A stretch of 64,000 bases of DNA from Tropicimonas sp033101155 (GCF_033101155.1 NZ_JAWMPX010000004.1:124001-188000), one strand, 5' to 3'. Positions 7,796 to 16,732 are shown, counted from the first letter of the stretch. The notes: a model not told the origin generated them from the letters alone. A program made the numbers and translations.

Positions 7796-8447
7796 GCCCC
7801 TGGGTGACATCGCTGCGCACGGCGAGCTTGAGAGACGGCTCGTCGCCGGCCTTCAGCGCCGCAATGATCAGCTTGTGGTGGTAGGGCGCTTCCTGACGAC
7901 GCAGCCGGTCATAGAGCATCCCCATTGTCGGACCGAGCTGCAACCAGACCGTCTCGGCCATGGCCAGCATCGCCGGGGCCTGCGCCCGCAAATAGAGGGT
8001 GCGGTGAAATTCCAGATTTGTTCGGATATAGGCCGGCGCGTCGCCGCTGGAGTTTACCTTGCCGATGGTATGGTTGATCGTCTGCAGCCGCTCGATCAAC
8101 GCCATGTGGGCGCGCGGCAGTGCGCGTGAGGCCAGCTCCGGCTCCAGCAGCGCCCGCAGCGCAGCCAGTTCCTCGATCCGCTCATTGGTCAGTTCCGGCG
8201 TCGACACGCGCCCCGAGCTCGACATGGTCAGGGCCCCTTCGGCCACGAGTCGCCGCAACGCCTCGCGCACCGGAGTCATTGACAGCCCGAACTCCTTGCC
8301 CATCCCGCGCAGGGTCAGAGCCTGGCCGGGCAGAACCTCTCCATGCATGATGCGGGTCCGCATGGTCCGGTAGAGCCGGTCATGCGCGGCGGCCGTGGGC
8401 GGGGTGTGAGCCGCAGGACTCGGGGACGGGCGCTGGTTCAGATACAT
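7776..8447 (-). CDS. GntR-family transcription regulator, FCD type
   Basis: The 223-residue protein has an N-terminal winged helix (about residues 23-90: LYRTMRTRIMHGEVLPGQ, GLSMTPVREALRRLVAEGAL, then a GRVSTP wing) and an all-helical C-terminal FCD effector domain (LRALLEPELA, with histidines in EFHRTLY and YHHKLI that would bind a metal). This is the FadR/VanR-type subfamily, which usually responds to a carboxylate metabolite. The N-terminal 20 residues are Pro/Ala-rich. It stands alone, convergent with tdk and 31 bp from the next minus-strand gene, so its target cannot be inferred. Confidence 0.9.
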   Translation of the reverse strand: MYLNQRPSPSPAAHTPPTAAAHDRLYRTMRTRIMHGEVLPGQALTLRGMGKEFGLSMTPVREALRRLVAEGALTMSSSGRVSTPELTNERIEELAALRALLEPELASRALPRAHMALIERLQTINHTIGKVNSSGDAPAYIRTNLEFHRTLYLRAQAPAMLAMAETVWLQLGPTMGMLYDRLRRQEAPYHHKLIIAALKAGDEPSLKLAVRSDVTQGLRLLAQ

Positions 8448-8478
8448 ACCTGATCATGGCCACGCAGCCAGCACAGGG

Positions 8479-9177
8479 TCAAGGCGTCGTCTCGAATCTG
8501 TAGCGATGCAGCGTCTCGCCATTTTCTCGAAGCCAGGCGCGGTGCGCCCTGTAGTCAGGCCAGAGCCGCTCGACCTGAGCCCAGAATCGCGGGCTGTGAT
8601 TCATCTCCGCCAGATGCGCGACCTCATGCGCAGCAACGTAGTCGAGCACGTCTGGTGGCGCCAGGATCAGCCGCCAGGAGAACATCAGCGCCCCCTGTGC
8701 CGAACAGGACCCCCAACGGGAACGGGTGTCGCGCAGGGTGATCCGACTGTAGGGGCGTCCCAGCTCTGTCGAGAAGGCGTCGCAAGCCGCCACGAGACGG
8801 TTGCGTGCATGTTCCCGTACCAGCCCGGTCACAGTGGCCGGCACCGAATGGCTCCGTGTCGAGACCTCGATCCGCCCCATCCCGAAGAGCAGCGCATTCC
8901 GCTTTCCCCGCGCGATCTCCAGTTCGATCCCGTCCACCGGCAGCATCGCCCCTTCCGCGACCGATACCTCTTCGGGCCGTTCCGCAAGCTTGTCCCGGAT
9001 CCATCCGGCCTTCTCCCGGACGAAGTCCAGGGCCCGGGCGCGAGAGGCGGAGCGGGGCAATGTCAGTGTCACCCGACCATCCAGCCGGGACACGCGCAGC
9101 GAATATCGTCGGGCCCGCGCGGAGGGCCGCAGCACCACCGAAATCGGCGGATCGCCCGGCAGCTCATATTCGTTCAT
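8479..9177 (-). CDS. YgjP/DUF45-type metal-dependent hydrolase
   Basis: The protein is 232 residues. The C-terminal metallopeptidase-like domain carries H184-E185-V-A-H188 and H194 in NHSPRFW, the gluzincin-like metal site of the YgjP/UPF0758-SprT group. It is preceded by TRSRWGSCS and MFSWRLILAPPDVLDYV, both characteristic of this family. The N-terminal domain (residues 1-90) is an Arg-rich beta segment. Substrates of the family are not well defined. I use the ATG at 9177 because the GTG at 9201 adds eight residues without a better ribosome binding site. The neighbouring TIGR02300-type gene is divergent with about 100 bp between starts. Confidence 0.88.
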   Translation of the reverse strand: MNEYELPGDPPISVVLRPSARARRYSLRVSRLDGRVTLTLPRSASRARALDFVREKAGWIRDKLAERPEEVSVAEGAMLPVDGIELEIARGKRNALLFGMGRIEVSTRSHSVPATVTGLVREHARNRLVAACDAFSTELGRPYSRITLRDTRSRWGSCSAQGALMFSWRLILAPPDVLDYVAAHEVAHLAEMNHSPRFWAQVERLWPDYRAHRAWLRENGETLHRYRFETTP

Positions 9178-9278
9178 CGCTCGCTGTCCCGATTCCTGCA
9201 CTCTTAGGGTTTGACAGACCCGCCAACCTGTGGCATCGGCCTTTTTTCAATGCTTCGCCCTATATGAAGGATCATCCG

Positions 9279-9599
9279 ATGCCCAAGGAAGAATGGGGAG
9301 TCAAGCGCGTCTGCCCGACGACCGGCAAGCGGTTCTACGATCTCGGCCGCAGCCCGATCGTCAGCCCCTACACGGGCGAGGTCGTGCAGCTCGACACCGG
9401 CAACAAGAATCGCGTCCTGATCAAGGACGAGAAGGACAAACAGAGCGAGCCTGAAAAGGAAGTCGTTCTCGATGACGAGGAAGATGTCCTCGAAAATGAC
9501 GCCGATCTCGGCGATGACGTGCTCGATGACGACGCCGACGAAGACAACGTCCCGCTCGAGGAAATTGCCGATGTCGGAACCGACGAGGACGACTCGTAA
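9279..9599 (+). CDS. TIGR02300-family acidic protein
   Basis: The 106-residue protein begins MPKEEWGVKRVCPTTGKRFY, followed by DLGRSPIVSPYTGEVV. This is a conserved alphaproteobacterial N-terminal module that looks like a degenerate zinc ribbon with the single Cys in CPTTGKRFYDL. The remaining 60 residues are a highly acidic, low-complexity Asp/Glu tail. AAGGA lies 7 bases before the chosen ATG; an in-frame ATG 15 bp upstream overlaps that site and is less likely. The cellular role is unknown; the family is often found beside a tRNA gene, as here. Confidence 0.88.
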   Translation: MPKEEWGVKRVCPTTGKRFYDLGRSPIVSPYTGEVVQLDTGNKNRVLIKDEKDKQSEPEKEVVLDDEEDVLENDADLGDDVLDDDADEDNVPLEEIADVGTDEDDS

Positions 9600-9667
9600 A
9601 AACTTTCCGGTGGGAGTTCATTTTTCTCTTGAACTCCCTCCAGCCGGTGAATAGACACCGCGCTACC

Positions 9668-9743
<76 letters not shown>

Positions 9744-10095
9744 AATCACTTCAAGCATTTGATATAAAACCTGTTTCAGGTAGATCGCCGTCGCCCCCAG
9801 TCAGCTCGGCCATGTGCATTTGACACAGAGCCTACACCTTGGCACCCCTACGATACTTGGTAAACGGATGCCGGATTTCATCTCCCACAAGGAGTAACCG
9901 CGCCGACTGTTCGACATGTTCGAACAGGGTCAGCGAACCGGAAAGACAGCTGACCTTTCGTTATGGTTCTCAAGAGCTTCCAAAGTCACTATAACGATTT
10001 AGGAGTTGTGACATCCGCATCGGGGCGTCCTGACCGATAGACGCTCCCCTGCCCGATGTGGCAGAAAGTGACTATTTCCAGTTTGGGGGTCGCCT
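9744..10095. other. Gene-free stretch after the tRNA
   Basis: I find no gene in these 352 bp. Base composition is lower in GC than the surroundings. The only structured element is the perfect 8-bp inverted repeat at 9907-9927. No integrase gene or attachment-site repeat of the tRNA 3' end was seen, although the position downstream of a tRNA is a classic integration spot. Confidence 0.5.
9907..9927. repeat. Perfect inverted repeat, possible operator
   Basis: CTGTTCGA and TCGAACAG form perfect 8-bp arms around CATGT. It contains GTTC-N5-GTTC, which does not match the alphaproteobacterial LexA box (GTTC-N7-GTTC). It lies about 170 bp upstream of the ribbon-helix-helix gene, a fair distance for a regulator-binding site. 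No T-run follows, so it is not a terminator. Confidence 0.5.
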
Positions 10096-10455
10096 ATGTG
10101 TCGCCTGTTCATAGAAGCCGATACTACATTGTGGGAATATGAGACCCGCGAGATTCGTGTCGATGGCGCCGAGGCAGCGCTGCGAATCGAGAGTTTTTAC
10201 TGGGGTATCCTCGACCGCATTGCACATCGCGATGGTATGAATACCGAGGAACTTCTTCACAAACTCTATTCAGAGGCAATCGAGGCGGACCATACGGTCG
10301 GCACCTTCTCGTCCTTCCTGAGGGTCTGTTGTGGGCGCTATCTCGACTTGCTCGGACGCGGCGAGATCCCCGATGACGACACCCCCATCCGCGACCTCGA
10401 CGCGGACGCGATTCTCAAACGCGAGAAACGACCGACGCTCCGGCTGGTGGACTAG
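10096..10455 (+). CDS. Ribbon-helix-helix domain protein
   Basis: The protein is 119 residues and starts MCRLFIEADTTLWEYETREI. The pattern is a short beta strand (RIESFYWGILDRIAHRDG) and two helices (NTEELLHKLYSEA; TFSSFLRVCCGRYLDLL), as in the RHH_4 family that is common in Rhodobacterales and often mislabelled aryl-sulfate sulfotransferase. No sulfotransferase motif is present. It is probably a small DNA-binding regulator whose targets cannot be read here. Its stop is followed within 20 bp by a hairpin shared with the convergent transporter operon. Confidence 0.8.
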   Translation: MCRLFIEADTTLWEYETREIRVDGAEAALRIESFYWGILDRIAHRDGMNTEELLHKLYSEAIEADHTVGTFSSFLRVCCGRYLDLLGRGEIPDDDTPIRDLDADAILKREKRPTLRLVD

Positions 10456-10474
10456 CTTTCAACGACAGGACATA

Positions 10475-10506
10475 ACGGAAAGGGCCCCGGCTGATGCCGA
10501 GGCCCT
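10475..10506 (-). terminator. Terminator of the bzt amino acid transporter operon
   Basis: On the minus strand, GGGCCTCGGC and GCCGGGGCCC form a 10-bp stem around ATCA, followed by TTTCC. It lies 20 bp after the last gene of the operon and could also slow transcription from the convergent ribbon-helix-helix gene. Confidence 0.75.
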
Positions 10507-10526
10507 GTCATCTTGCGAGTTGAGTG

Positions 10527-11318
10527 TCAGTGGCCGAGAATCTGGCTCAGGAAGAGCTTGGTACGCTCGTGCTGCGGGTTGTTGAAGAACGCGTTGGGCT
10601 CGTTCTGCTCAACGATCTGACCCTGATCCATGAAGATCACCCGGTTGGCTACCTGCTTGGCAAAGCCCATCTCGTGGGTCACGCAGAGCATGGTCATACC
10701 TTCCTCGGCAAGCTGGATCATGGTCTCCAGCACTTCCTTGATCATCTCGGGGTCGAGCGCAGAGGTCGGTTCGTCGAAGAGCATGATCCGCGGCTTCATG
10801 CAGAGCGAGCGGGCAATGGCCACACGCTGCTGCTGACCACCCGAGAGCTGGCCTGGATATTTGTGGGCCTGCTCGGGAATCTTGACCTTCTCCAGGAAAT
10901 GCATCGCCGTCTCCTCCGCCTCCTTGCGGGGGATCTTGCGCACCCAGATCGGCGCCAGCGTGCAATTCTCCAGGATCGTCAGATGCGGAAAGAGGTTGAA
11001 GTGCTGGAACACCATGCCGACCTCGGAGCGGATCTTGTCGATATTCTTCAGATCTGAAGACAGCTCCGTCCCGTCAACGATGATCTCCCCCGCCTGGTGT
11101 TCCTCCAGACGGTTGATACACCGAATCAGCGTCGACTTGCCCGAGCCCGAAGGCCCGGCGATGACGATCCGTTCGCCCTCATAGACGCTCAGGTTGATGT
11201 CCCGGAGCACGTGGAAGGTCCCATACCACTTGTTCATATGGGTGATCTGGATTGCCAGCTTGTCGGAGACTTCCATCTGCGAGCGGTCGATCTGGCGTTC
11301 AACTGCGGTTTCTGACAT
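10527..11318 (-). CDS. bztD: Polar amino acid ABC transporter, ATP-binding protein
   Basis: A 263-residue ATPase of the polar amino acid uptake family, with Walker A GPSGSGKST, Q-loop VFQHFNLF, signature LSGGQQQR, Walker B IMLFDEPTSALD and the switch His in VTHEMGF. It powers import through the two permeases encoded upstream. The MSETAVERQID start at 11318 is chosen because it has GGAAA at -12 and because the longer frame reaches back into the permease gene. It is the last gene of a four-gene operon arranged as in Rhodobacter bztABCD (glutamate, glutamine, aspartate, asparagine) and Rhizobium aapJQMP (general L-amino acids). Confidence 0.95.
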   Translation of the reverse strand: MSETAVERQIDRSQMEVSDKLAIQITHMNKWYGTFHVLRDINLSVYEGERIVIAGPSGSGKSTLIRCINRLEEHQAGEIIVDGTELSSDLKNIDKIRSEVGMVFQHFNLFPHLTILENCTLAPIWVRKIPRKEAEETAMHFLEKVKIPEQAHKYPGQLSGGQQQRVAIARSLCMKPRIMLFDEPTSALDPEMIKEVLETMIQLAEEGMTMLCVTHEMGFAKQVANRVIFMDQGQIVEQNEPNAFFNNPQHERTKLFLSQILGH

Positions 11319-11329
11319 TTGGCGTTTCC

Positions 11330-12619
11330 TTAACGGTGGCCCGTCTGAAGCTTGCGCTCCAGGTACATGGAATAACGGGACATGGAGAAGCAGAAGATGA
11401 AGAACATCAGCGCGATGAAACCGTAGAGCTCCCAAACAACGCCGTTCCAGGCCTGGTCGGCACGGATGGAGTTGGAGAGCCCGATCGGGTCCAGAAGGCC
11501 AATGATCGACACCAGCGTGGTGTCCTTGAAGACACCGATGAAGGTCGAGACGATCCCCGGGATCGAGATCTTGAGAGCTTGCGGCATGATGATCAGCCGC
11601 TGTGCCATCCAGAAATCGAGCCCAAGCGCGTCAGCCGCCTCGTACTGGCCCCTGGGAAGGGCCGCGAGGCCGCCCCGCACCACCTCGGCCATATAGGCGG
11701 AGGCAAAGAGCGTGACCATGATGATGACGCGCAGGATGATGTCGAAATCGGTTCCCGGTGGCATGAAGATGTTCAGCAGCGTCGAGGCGACGAAGAGAAG
11801 CGTGATCAGCGGCACGCCGCGGATGAACTCGATGAAGCCAACCGAAAGCGACCGGACGATGAAGAGGTCCGATTGCCGCCCGAGCGCCAGCACGATGCCG
11901 ATGGGCAGCGAGATGGCAATGGCGACGACGCCGATGGTGATCGACAGCATGAAGCCGCCGAAGTTGCGACTCTCAACGGTTTCGAGGGCCAGCGGAAGCA
12001 CCGAGGCCAGCCCGTCGGCGACAGGACCTGCCAGCAAGAACCACCACAACACCGGAACCAGGAAAGCGAGGATGACCGCAGTCAGCCCGCCGAGCACCGG
12101 CTTGGCGTATTTATGCGCCAGGAATCCCAGCACGAAACCGGCGGCCGCGACGACCGGGTTCCAGATCGAACCGCCCCAGAGCAACCAGGGCATCAGGAAC
12201 GGGTAGATCGCCGAGAAGATCAGCATCTTGCGCGGCAGCGTGTTGAAGAGCACGGGCGCCACTGCGACGAGCAGCAGCGCGAAGTCGAGCACGACCCGCC
12301 AGTAAAGCTCCTTGGGGTAGAAACCGAACATGAGCTGCAGCCAGCGTTCCCGGATCACGCCCCAACAGGCCTTGCCATGCCCGCCGCCGATGAGTTCGCG
12401 ACATTCGTTGAGCGAGGCAGCGGACCATGTCGGCGACATGACCCAGGGCAGCAAGGCCGAGAGGACGTAGACGACGAAGCCCAGCGACAGGATGGAAAGG
12501 ACCGCGTTGAGCGGCGAGGAGAAAAGATTCTCCCGAATCCAGCCAGCAACCCCGGTGGTCGCCGCCGGCGGCTCCTGTTCCTCGATCATGGCTTTGCGGA
12601 CGAAGTGAATATCAGCCAT
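11330..12619 (-). CDS. bztC: Polar amino acid ABC transporter permease
   Basis: This 429-residue inner-membrane permease has several hydrophobic spans and the family EAA-type loop EAADALGLDFWMAQRLIIMPQALK, where the ATPase docks. It has the long N-terminal extension and extra helices typical of BztC/AapM rather than the compact 220-residue HisM type. It forms a heterodimer with the next permease, whose stop lies one base before this start (12619/12621), so translation is likely coupled. The substrate is probably acidic and amide amino acids, judged from operon layout only. Confidence 0.93.
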   Translation of the reverse strand: MADIHFVRKAMIEEQEPPAATTGVAGWIRENLFSSPLNAVLSILSLGFVVYVLSALLPWVMSPTWSAASLNECRELIGGGHGKACWGVIRERWLQLMFGFYPKELYWRVVLDFALLLVAVAPVLFNTLPRKMLIFSAIYPFLMPWLLWGGSIWNPVVAAAGFVLGFLAHKYAKPVLGGLTAVILAFLVPVLWWFLLAGPVADGLASVLPLALETVESRNFGGFMLSITIGVVAIAISLPIGIVLALGRQSDLFIVRSLSVGFIEFIRGVPLITLLFVASTLLNIFMPPGTDFDIILRVIIMVTLFASAYMAEVVRGGLAALPRGQYEAADALGLDFWMAQRLIIMPQALKISIPGIVSTFIGVFKDTTLVSIIGLLDPIGLSNSIRADQAWNGVVWELYGFIALMFFIFCFSMSRYSMYLERKLQTGHR

Positions 12620-12620
12620 C

Positions 12621-13937
12621 TTACCGCTCCACCAGTTTGACGCGTTCGTTATACCAGTTCATCACGCCCGAAATGCTCAGCGAGATGGCAAGGTAGACCA
12701 GCATCAGCATGAGAACGCATTCGAGCTCCTTGCCGGTCTGGTTCATGGTGATGCCACCAAGCGTGCCGGTGATATCCATGTAGCCCACGGCAATGGCCAG
12801 GGAAGAGTTCTTGGTCAGGTTCAGGTAGTTGGAGATCAGTGGCGGGATGATGACCCGCAATGCCTGCGGCAGGATCACGAGGTTCATGATTCGGTTCGAC
12901 CGCAGGCCGAGCGCAGCCGCCGCTTCCGTCTGGCCCTTGGAAATGGCGAGAATACCGGCCCGCACGATCTCGGCGATGAAAGCCGCCGTGTAGAGCGAAA
13001 GCGCCAGCCAGAGCGCGAGGAGCGAGTTCCGCAGATGCGTGCCGCCCTTGAAGTTGAAGCCCTTGAGCTCCGGATACCCGAGATGAAAGCCAAGTGCGAC
13101 AAGCACGGCGAGCGTGGGAACGGCAATAACGGCGAGACGGAGATACCAGGTTTTGGGTCGATCGCCCGTCGCGTTCTGGATCCTGTCGGCTCGTTTCCGG
13201 ATACGGGCGGAGGCGTAAAGCCCACCGCCGAAAACAAAGGCGATCAGGAGAAGGTCGAGGCTGATCTGGAAGACGCCACAGGCGTCATCGACAGAGCCAT
13301 CCTCTCCCGGTTGGCAGGCCGCGCTGTCCCGATCCGGCAGGATCGGCAGGTCGCCCAGCCCGCGGCTGAACAACGCCTCGGGAATATAGACACCGCGATT
13401 GGTGAAGGCCACCGTGTCGAAGAGCACCATGGAGGCCGTGGGGTTTTCGCCCTTGAAGGCGCGCGGTGCGGGCAGGGTCTCGATCATGATCGCCATGGTG
13501 AAGACGATCCAGAGCAGCACCGGCACGTTGCGGAACATCTCGACATAGACCGTCATCAGCCGAGCGATGAGCCAGTTGTTGGAAAGCCTGAGAATACCGA
13601 CAAAAACACCGATGATCGTCGCCGTAATGCAGCCCAGAAAAGCCACCAGAAGCGTGTTCAGCAGCCCGACAATGGCCGCACGCCAGTGGCTCGACTGCGA
13701 ATTGTAATCGAGCAGCCTCTGGTTGATGTCATATCCGGCGGTGTCGCTGAGAAATCCGAAACCGATGGTCTTGCCCTGTTCGGCAAGGTTGTACAGCGTG
13801 TTGTTGATCAGCCAGGCGGCGAAGATCATGAACCCGATTAGCGCGACGACCTGAATGGTCAGGGAGCGATAGCGGGTGTCGTAGATCAGCATGCCGAGCC
13901 TGAACGACTCCTTCGGCGGGTCGGTCAGTGAGGTCAT
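12621..13937 (-). CDS. bztB: Polar amino acid ABC transporter permease
   Basis: This 438-residue permease has the BztB/AapQ layout. An N-terminal span (IQVVALIGFMIFAAWLI) is followed by a large periplasmic segment with NQRLLDYNSQSSHWRA and a mid-protein insertion containing several Cys. The C-terminal binding-protein-dependent transport domain has EAAAALGLRSNRIMNLVILPQALR as the ATPase contact loop. It lies between the binding-protein gene (129-bp spacer containing a hairpin) and the second permease. The substrate class follows the operon as a whole. Confidence 0.93.
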   Translation of the reverse strand: MTSLTDPPKESFRLGMLIYDTRYRSLTIQVVALIGFMIFAAWLINNTLYNLAEQGKTIGFGFLSDTAGYDINQRLLDYNSQSSHWRAAIVGLLNTLLVAFLGCITATIIGVFVGILRLSNNWLIARLMTVYVEMFRNVPVLLWIVFTMAIMIETLPAPRAFKGENPTASMVLFDTVAFTNRGVYIPEALFSRGLGDLPILPDRDSAACQPGEDGSVDDACGVFQISLDLLLIAFVFGGGLYASARIRKRADRIQNATGDRPKTWYLRLAVIAVPTLAVLVALGFHLGYPELKGFNFKGGTHLRNSLLALWLALSLYTAAFIAEIVRAGILAISKGQTEAAAALGLRSNRIMNLVILPQALRVIIPPLISNYLNLTKNSSLAIAVGYMDITGTLGGITMNQTGKELECVLMLMLVYLAISLSISGVMNWYNERVKLVER

Positions 13938-14025
13938 GATTATCCCTGCGGCTTCCTGGGCTTCCCTTGTGCGGATCTGACGCCCGCTCTCCTCGGCCCG
14001 GATGTTATCTTTGTTGGGGGAGGAT

Positions 14026-14060
14026 GGGGAAAGGGCGCGACCACAGCCGCGCCCTCCCCG
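14026..14060 (-). other. Hairpin after the binding-protein gene (mRNA stabilizer or attenuator)
   Basis: On the minus strand, GGGGAGGGCGCG and CGCGCCCTTTCCCC form a stem with a small internal mismatch. No long T-run follows. A hairpin between a binding-protein gene and its permease genes commonly protects the upstream message and lowers permease expression; that is inference here. Confidence 0.65.
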
Positions 14061-14066
14061 ATCAAT

Positions 14067-15086
14067 TTAGCGGAACGGCGGCGCGTAGAGCAGGCCGCCC
14101 GAGGTCCACTGCGCGTTCAGGCCGCGCGCGAGGCCAATCGGGGTGGTCTCACCGATATTCTTCTCGAAGATCTCGCCGTAGTTGCCATTGACCGAGATCG
14201 CCTTGACGGCCCAGTCAGCCGGCAGGCCGAGCATCTCGCCCAGCGTACCTTCGGTGCCGAGCATACGATTGATCTCCGGGTTGTTGCCGGCAGCAGCGGC
14301 CAGTTCGGTGACATTCGCAGAAGTCACACCGAGCTCTTCGGCGGCGATCAGAGCGTTCAGCGTCCAACGGACGACATCGGCCCATTCGTTGTCGCCATGG
14401 CGAACGAGCGGCCCCAGCGGCTCCTTGGAGATGATCTCCGGAAGGATCACGTGGTTGGCGGCGTCTTCGAAAGTGGCGCGGGTGGCGGCGAGGCCGGAGG
14501 CGTCTGTCGTGTAGGAATCACAGGCGCCGGCCAGATATTGCTGCTGCCCTTCGGCGTTGGTCTCGATCGGAACCGGCTCGTATTCCATGTTGTTGATGCG
14601 GAAGAAGTCCGCAAGGTTGAGCTCGGTGGTGGTGCCGGTCTGAATGCAGACTGTGGCACCATCGAGTTCCTTGGCCGAGGAAACGCCGAGATCCTTGCGA
14701 ACCAGGAAGCCCTGACCGTCATAGTAATTTACGCCGACAAAATCGAACTTGAGGTCGACGTCACGAGAGAAGGTCCAGGTGGTGTTCCGGGCCAGCATGT
14801 CGATTTCGCCGGAGGCCAGCGCGGTGAAGCGGGTCTTGCCGGTGGTGGGAACGAATTCGACAGCGGTCGGATCGTCGAGAACGGCAGCAGCGACAGCGCG
14901 GCAGACGGCGACGTCAAAGCCTTGCCATTCGCCATTCGCGTCAGGGGCAGCAAAGCCGGGAACGCCGGTGGCAACGCCGCAGTTCAGCGTGCCACGCGTC
15001 TTGACTTCGTCCAGCAGACCGGCGGCCGCGACGGATGCGGACATGCCGGCAAGCGCCATTACCCCAACGAATACGGTCTTGTTCAT
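14067..15086 (-). CDS. bztA: Polar amino acid ABC transporter, periplasmic binding protein
   Basis: The 339-residue precursor has an N-terminal signal peptide (MNKTVFVGVMALAGMSASVAA). A type II binding fold follows, with RGTLNCGVATGVPGFAAPD, GFDVAVCRAVAAAVL and FTALASGEIDMLARNTTWT, all hallmarks of the AapJ/BztA group. Two Cys pairs suggest disulfides. It captures amino acids in the periplasm for the permeases encoded downstream. The start at 15086 has AGGAAGAGG about 6 bases upstream; the longer frame to 15209 lacks a signal peptide. It is the first gene of the operon, and the roughly 230 bp upstream carry the promoter. Confidence 0.95.
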   Translation of the reverse strand: MNKTVFVGVMALAGMSASVAAAGLLDEVKTRGTLNCGVATGVPGFAAPDANGEWQGFDVAVCRAVAAAVLDDPTAVEFVPTTGKTRFTALASGEIDMLARNTTWTFSRDVDLKFDFVGVNYYDGQGFLVRKDLGVSSAKELDGATVCIQTGTTTELNLADFFRINNMEYEPVPIETNAEGQQQYLAGACDSYTTDASGLAATRATFEDAANHVILPEIISKEPLGPLVRHGDNEWADVVRWTLNALIAAEELGVTSANVTELAAAAGNNPEINRMLGTEGTLGEMLGLPADWAVKAISVNGNYGEIFEKNIGETTPIGLARGLNAQWTSGGLLYAPPFR

Positions 15087-15319
15087 GTGTACCTCTTCCT
15101 GATGGTCCCGGTCCGTGAGTGATCGGGATATATTTTTTTTTGGGTCCCTGACCCGATTACAGAACAGGCTCGGAAGGGGTTCCCCTCCGAACGCAACAAC
15201 TTTGGGCAAATTCCCAAGAAAACGTCAAGTGCTCTACCGGACAGGTTCCGCTGCCCGCTTTGGAATCGAAAGACGCGATTCTGAGAGCATAATAATCAGG
15301 CAACCAAGCAGGCCTGCTG

Positions 15320-16042
15320 TCAGTTTGCAGGCAAGGCTTGCGAAAGCCGATAGAATCTCACCGCATGGAGGAACTCGCCGCGCTTGAAACTTGCCGTAAC
15401 GGAAGCTTCTTCATCCGCCCCCCACTGGCTCTCCTGGAAGTTTTCATCGACTCGGGAACGCGCCCAGAGATCCTCTTCCGGAAGCCGCCCCCGAAGAGCT
15501 GCCAGTCCGATCAGAAGCGAACCGGACATGGCGACCAGATCATGCAACGCGGTGAGTGCGAAGGCGTCGAGCGAGGCCACCTCGTGGCGCAACCGTGCGA
15601 CGCTCTCCTCTGGCTGCGCATGCGGCACCACGCCAACGCAGACCTCCAGCGGCGCGCCAAGGTCCTCGCGCGCCCAGTCCAGCAAGTCGTCCCAGGCCGC
15701 CGCCTGCTGCGCACAGAGCGCCTCCGGCCCCTCGGCGCGATAGCAAAGCAGGTCGGTCTCGCCATAGGCGGCGATCAGCGCCGCCACTTCATCGAACTGC
15801 GTCGCAACCTTGTCGATGGCAGCATTGGCCGAGCGGGTCAGCGGCATGATGGAAGGGTCGACCGCCTCCTCCAGCGCGTCCCACTCTGCTGCAATCGCCT
15901 CGGCCAGCGCCTGGCTCGGCAGCACCAGCGGGGCCTTGGCCGGTGTCTTGACCGGGCGCCCGTCGAGCTGCACGTCCCAGCCATCCGGCCCCCGCACCGC
16001 CTTCGCTTCTTTCCAGAAGCGTTTCGCCTTCCACTCTGCCAT
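15320..16042 (-). CDS. ATP12-family F1-ATPase assembly chaperone
   Basis: The 240-residue protein begins MAEWKAKRFWKEAKAV and continues with VQLDGRPVKTPAKAPLVLPS, the typical ATP12 opening. The conserved core YGETDLLCYRAEGP and the LHDLVAMSGSLLIGLA segment follow. By homology to mitochondrial Atp12p it assists assembly of the F1 alpha subunit; bacterial members are largely alphaproteobacterial. It is the last gene of a tight minus-strand cluster: its start is directly adjacent to the end of the HAD phosphatase gene. No independent promoter is evident. Confidence 0.92.
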   Translation of the reverse strand: MAEWKAKRFWKEAKAVRGPDGWDVQLDGRPVKTPAKAPLVLPSQALAEAIAAEWDALEEAVDPSIMPLTRSANAAIDKVATQFDEVAALIAAYGETDLLCYRAEGPEALCAQQAAAWDDLLDWAREDLGAPLEVCVGVVPHAQPEESVARLRHEVASLDAFALTALHDLVAMSGSLLIGLAALRGRLPEEDLWARSRVDENFQESQWGADEEASVTASFKRGEFLHAVRFYRLSQALPAN

Positions 16043-16732
16043 TCAGACCTCCCAGACCCGCTCCAGCGCCGCCTCCAGCGCGTCGTATTCCTCGATCACC
16101 TGATCCGCCCCGGCCGCTTCCAGCGCGCCGCGTGGGTGATACCCCCAGGTCACGCCGATTGTCCTGAACCCGGCCGCCCGGCCCATCTCGATGTCGAAGC
16201 TCGTATCGCCGACCATCACCCCGTCCGCCGCTTCACAGCCAGTTTCGGCAAGCGCTGTCAGCAGCATTGAGGGGTGAGGCTTCGACGGGTGGTGGTCCGC
16301 GACCTGTTCGGTCACGAATCGTCCCGTCAACCCATGCGCCTTCAGCAAGTGATCCAGCCCACGCCGCGACTTGCCTGTCGCCAACCCGACCACCAGGTCG
16401 TCGCGGGTCAACAGCCGCTCCACGGTCTCTTCCGCGCCGGGGAAGAGTGGCGACATCTCCGTCCCCGCACCTTTCACCCGAATATCCGCGAAGCTGTTCT
16501 TGTAAGCCTCGACCAGCGCCGTGTGGCCATCCGGTTCGAGATCCGGCGCAAGGCGTGGCATCAGCACCGGCAGAGACAGCCCGACCACCGACAGCACTGC
16601 CTCGCGCGGTGGGCAGGGCAGGTCAAGCGCATCAAACGCGTGGGTCATGGCGGCCATGATATGGGCTTGCGAATCGATCAGCGTGCCATCGACATCGAAG
16701 ACGACGAGGCGCAGCGAAGAGGAGTGCGTCAT
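16043..16732 (-). CDS. HAD-family phosphatase, Gph-like
   Basis: The 229-residue haloacid dehalogenase hydrolase has motif I D13-x-D15-G-T (FDVDGTLIDSQ), motif II ATGKSRRG, motif III Lys in HHPSKPHPSML and motif IV GDTSFDIEMGRAAG. A helical cap (residues 20-85) places it with phosphoglycolate phosphatase and beta-phosphoglucomutase-like enzymes. The substrate is not determined by sequence. The start overlaps the stop of the pseudouridine synthase by 4 bp, so the two are translationally coupled, a pairing frequent in Rhodobacterales. Confidence 0.9.
   Translation of the reverse strand: MTHSSSLRLVVFDVDGTLIDSQAHIMAAMTHAFDALDLPCPPREAVLSVVGLSLPVLMPRLAPDLEPDGHTALVEAYKNSFADIRVKGAGTEMSPLFPGAEETVERLLTRDDLVVGLATGKSRRGLDHLLKAHGLTGRFVTEQVADHHPSKPHPSMLLTALAETGCEAADGVMVGDTSFDIEMGRAAGFRTIGVTWGYHPRGALEAAGADQVIEEYDALEAALERVWEV

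Noticed and set aside
9907..9927. Possible LexA (SOS) box
   Set aside because: The alphaproteobacterial LexA site is GTTC-N7-GTTC; here the two GTTC words are five bases apart, and no SOS gene follows.
9744..10095. Possible genomic island attachment site downstream of tRNA-Ala
   Set aside because: I found no direct repeat of the tRNA 3' end and no integrase gene in the following sequence.
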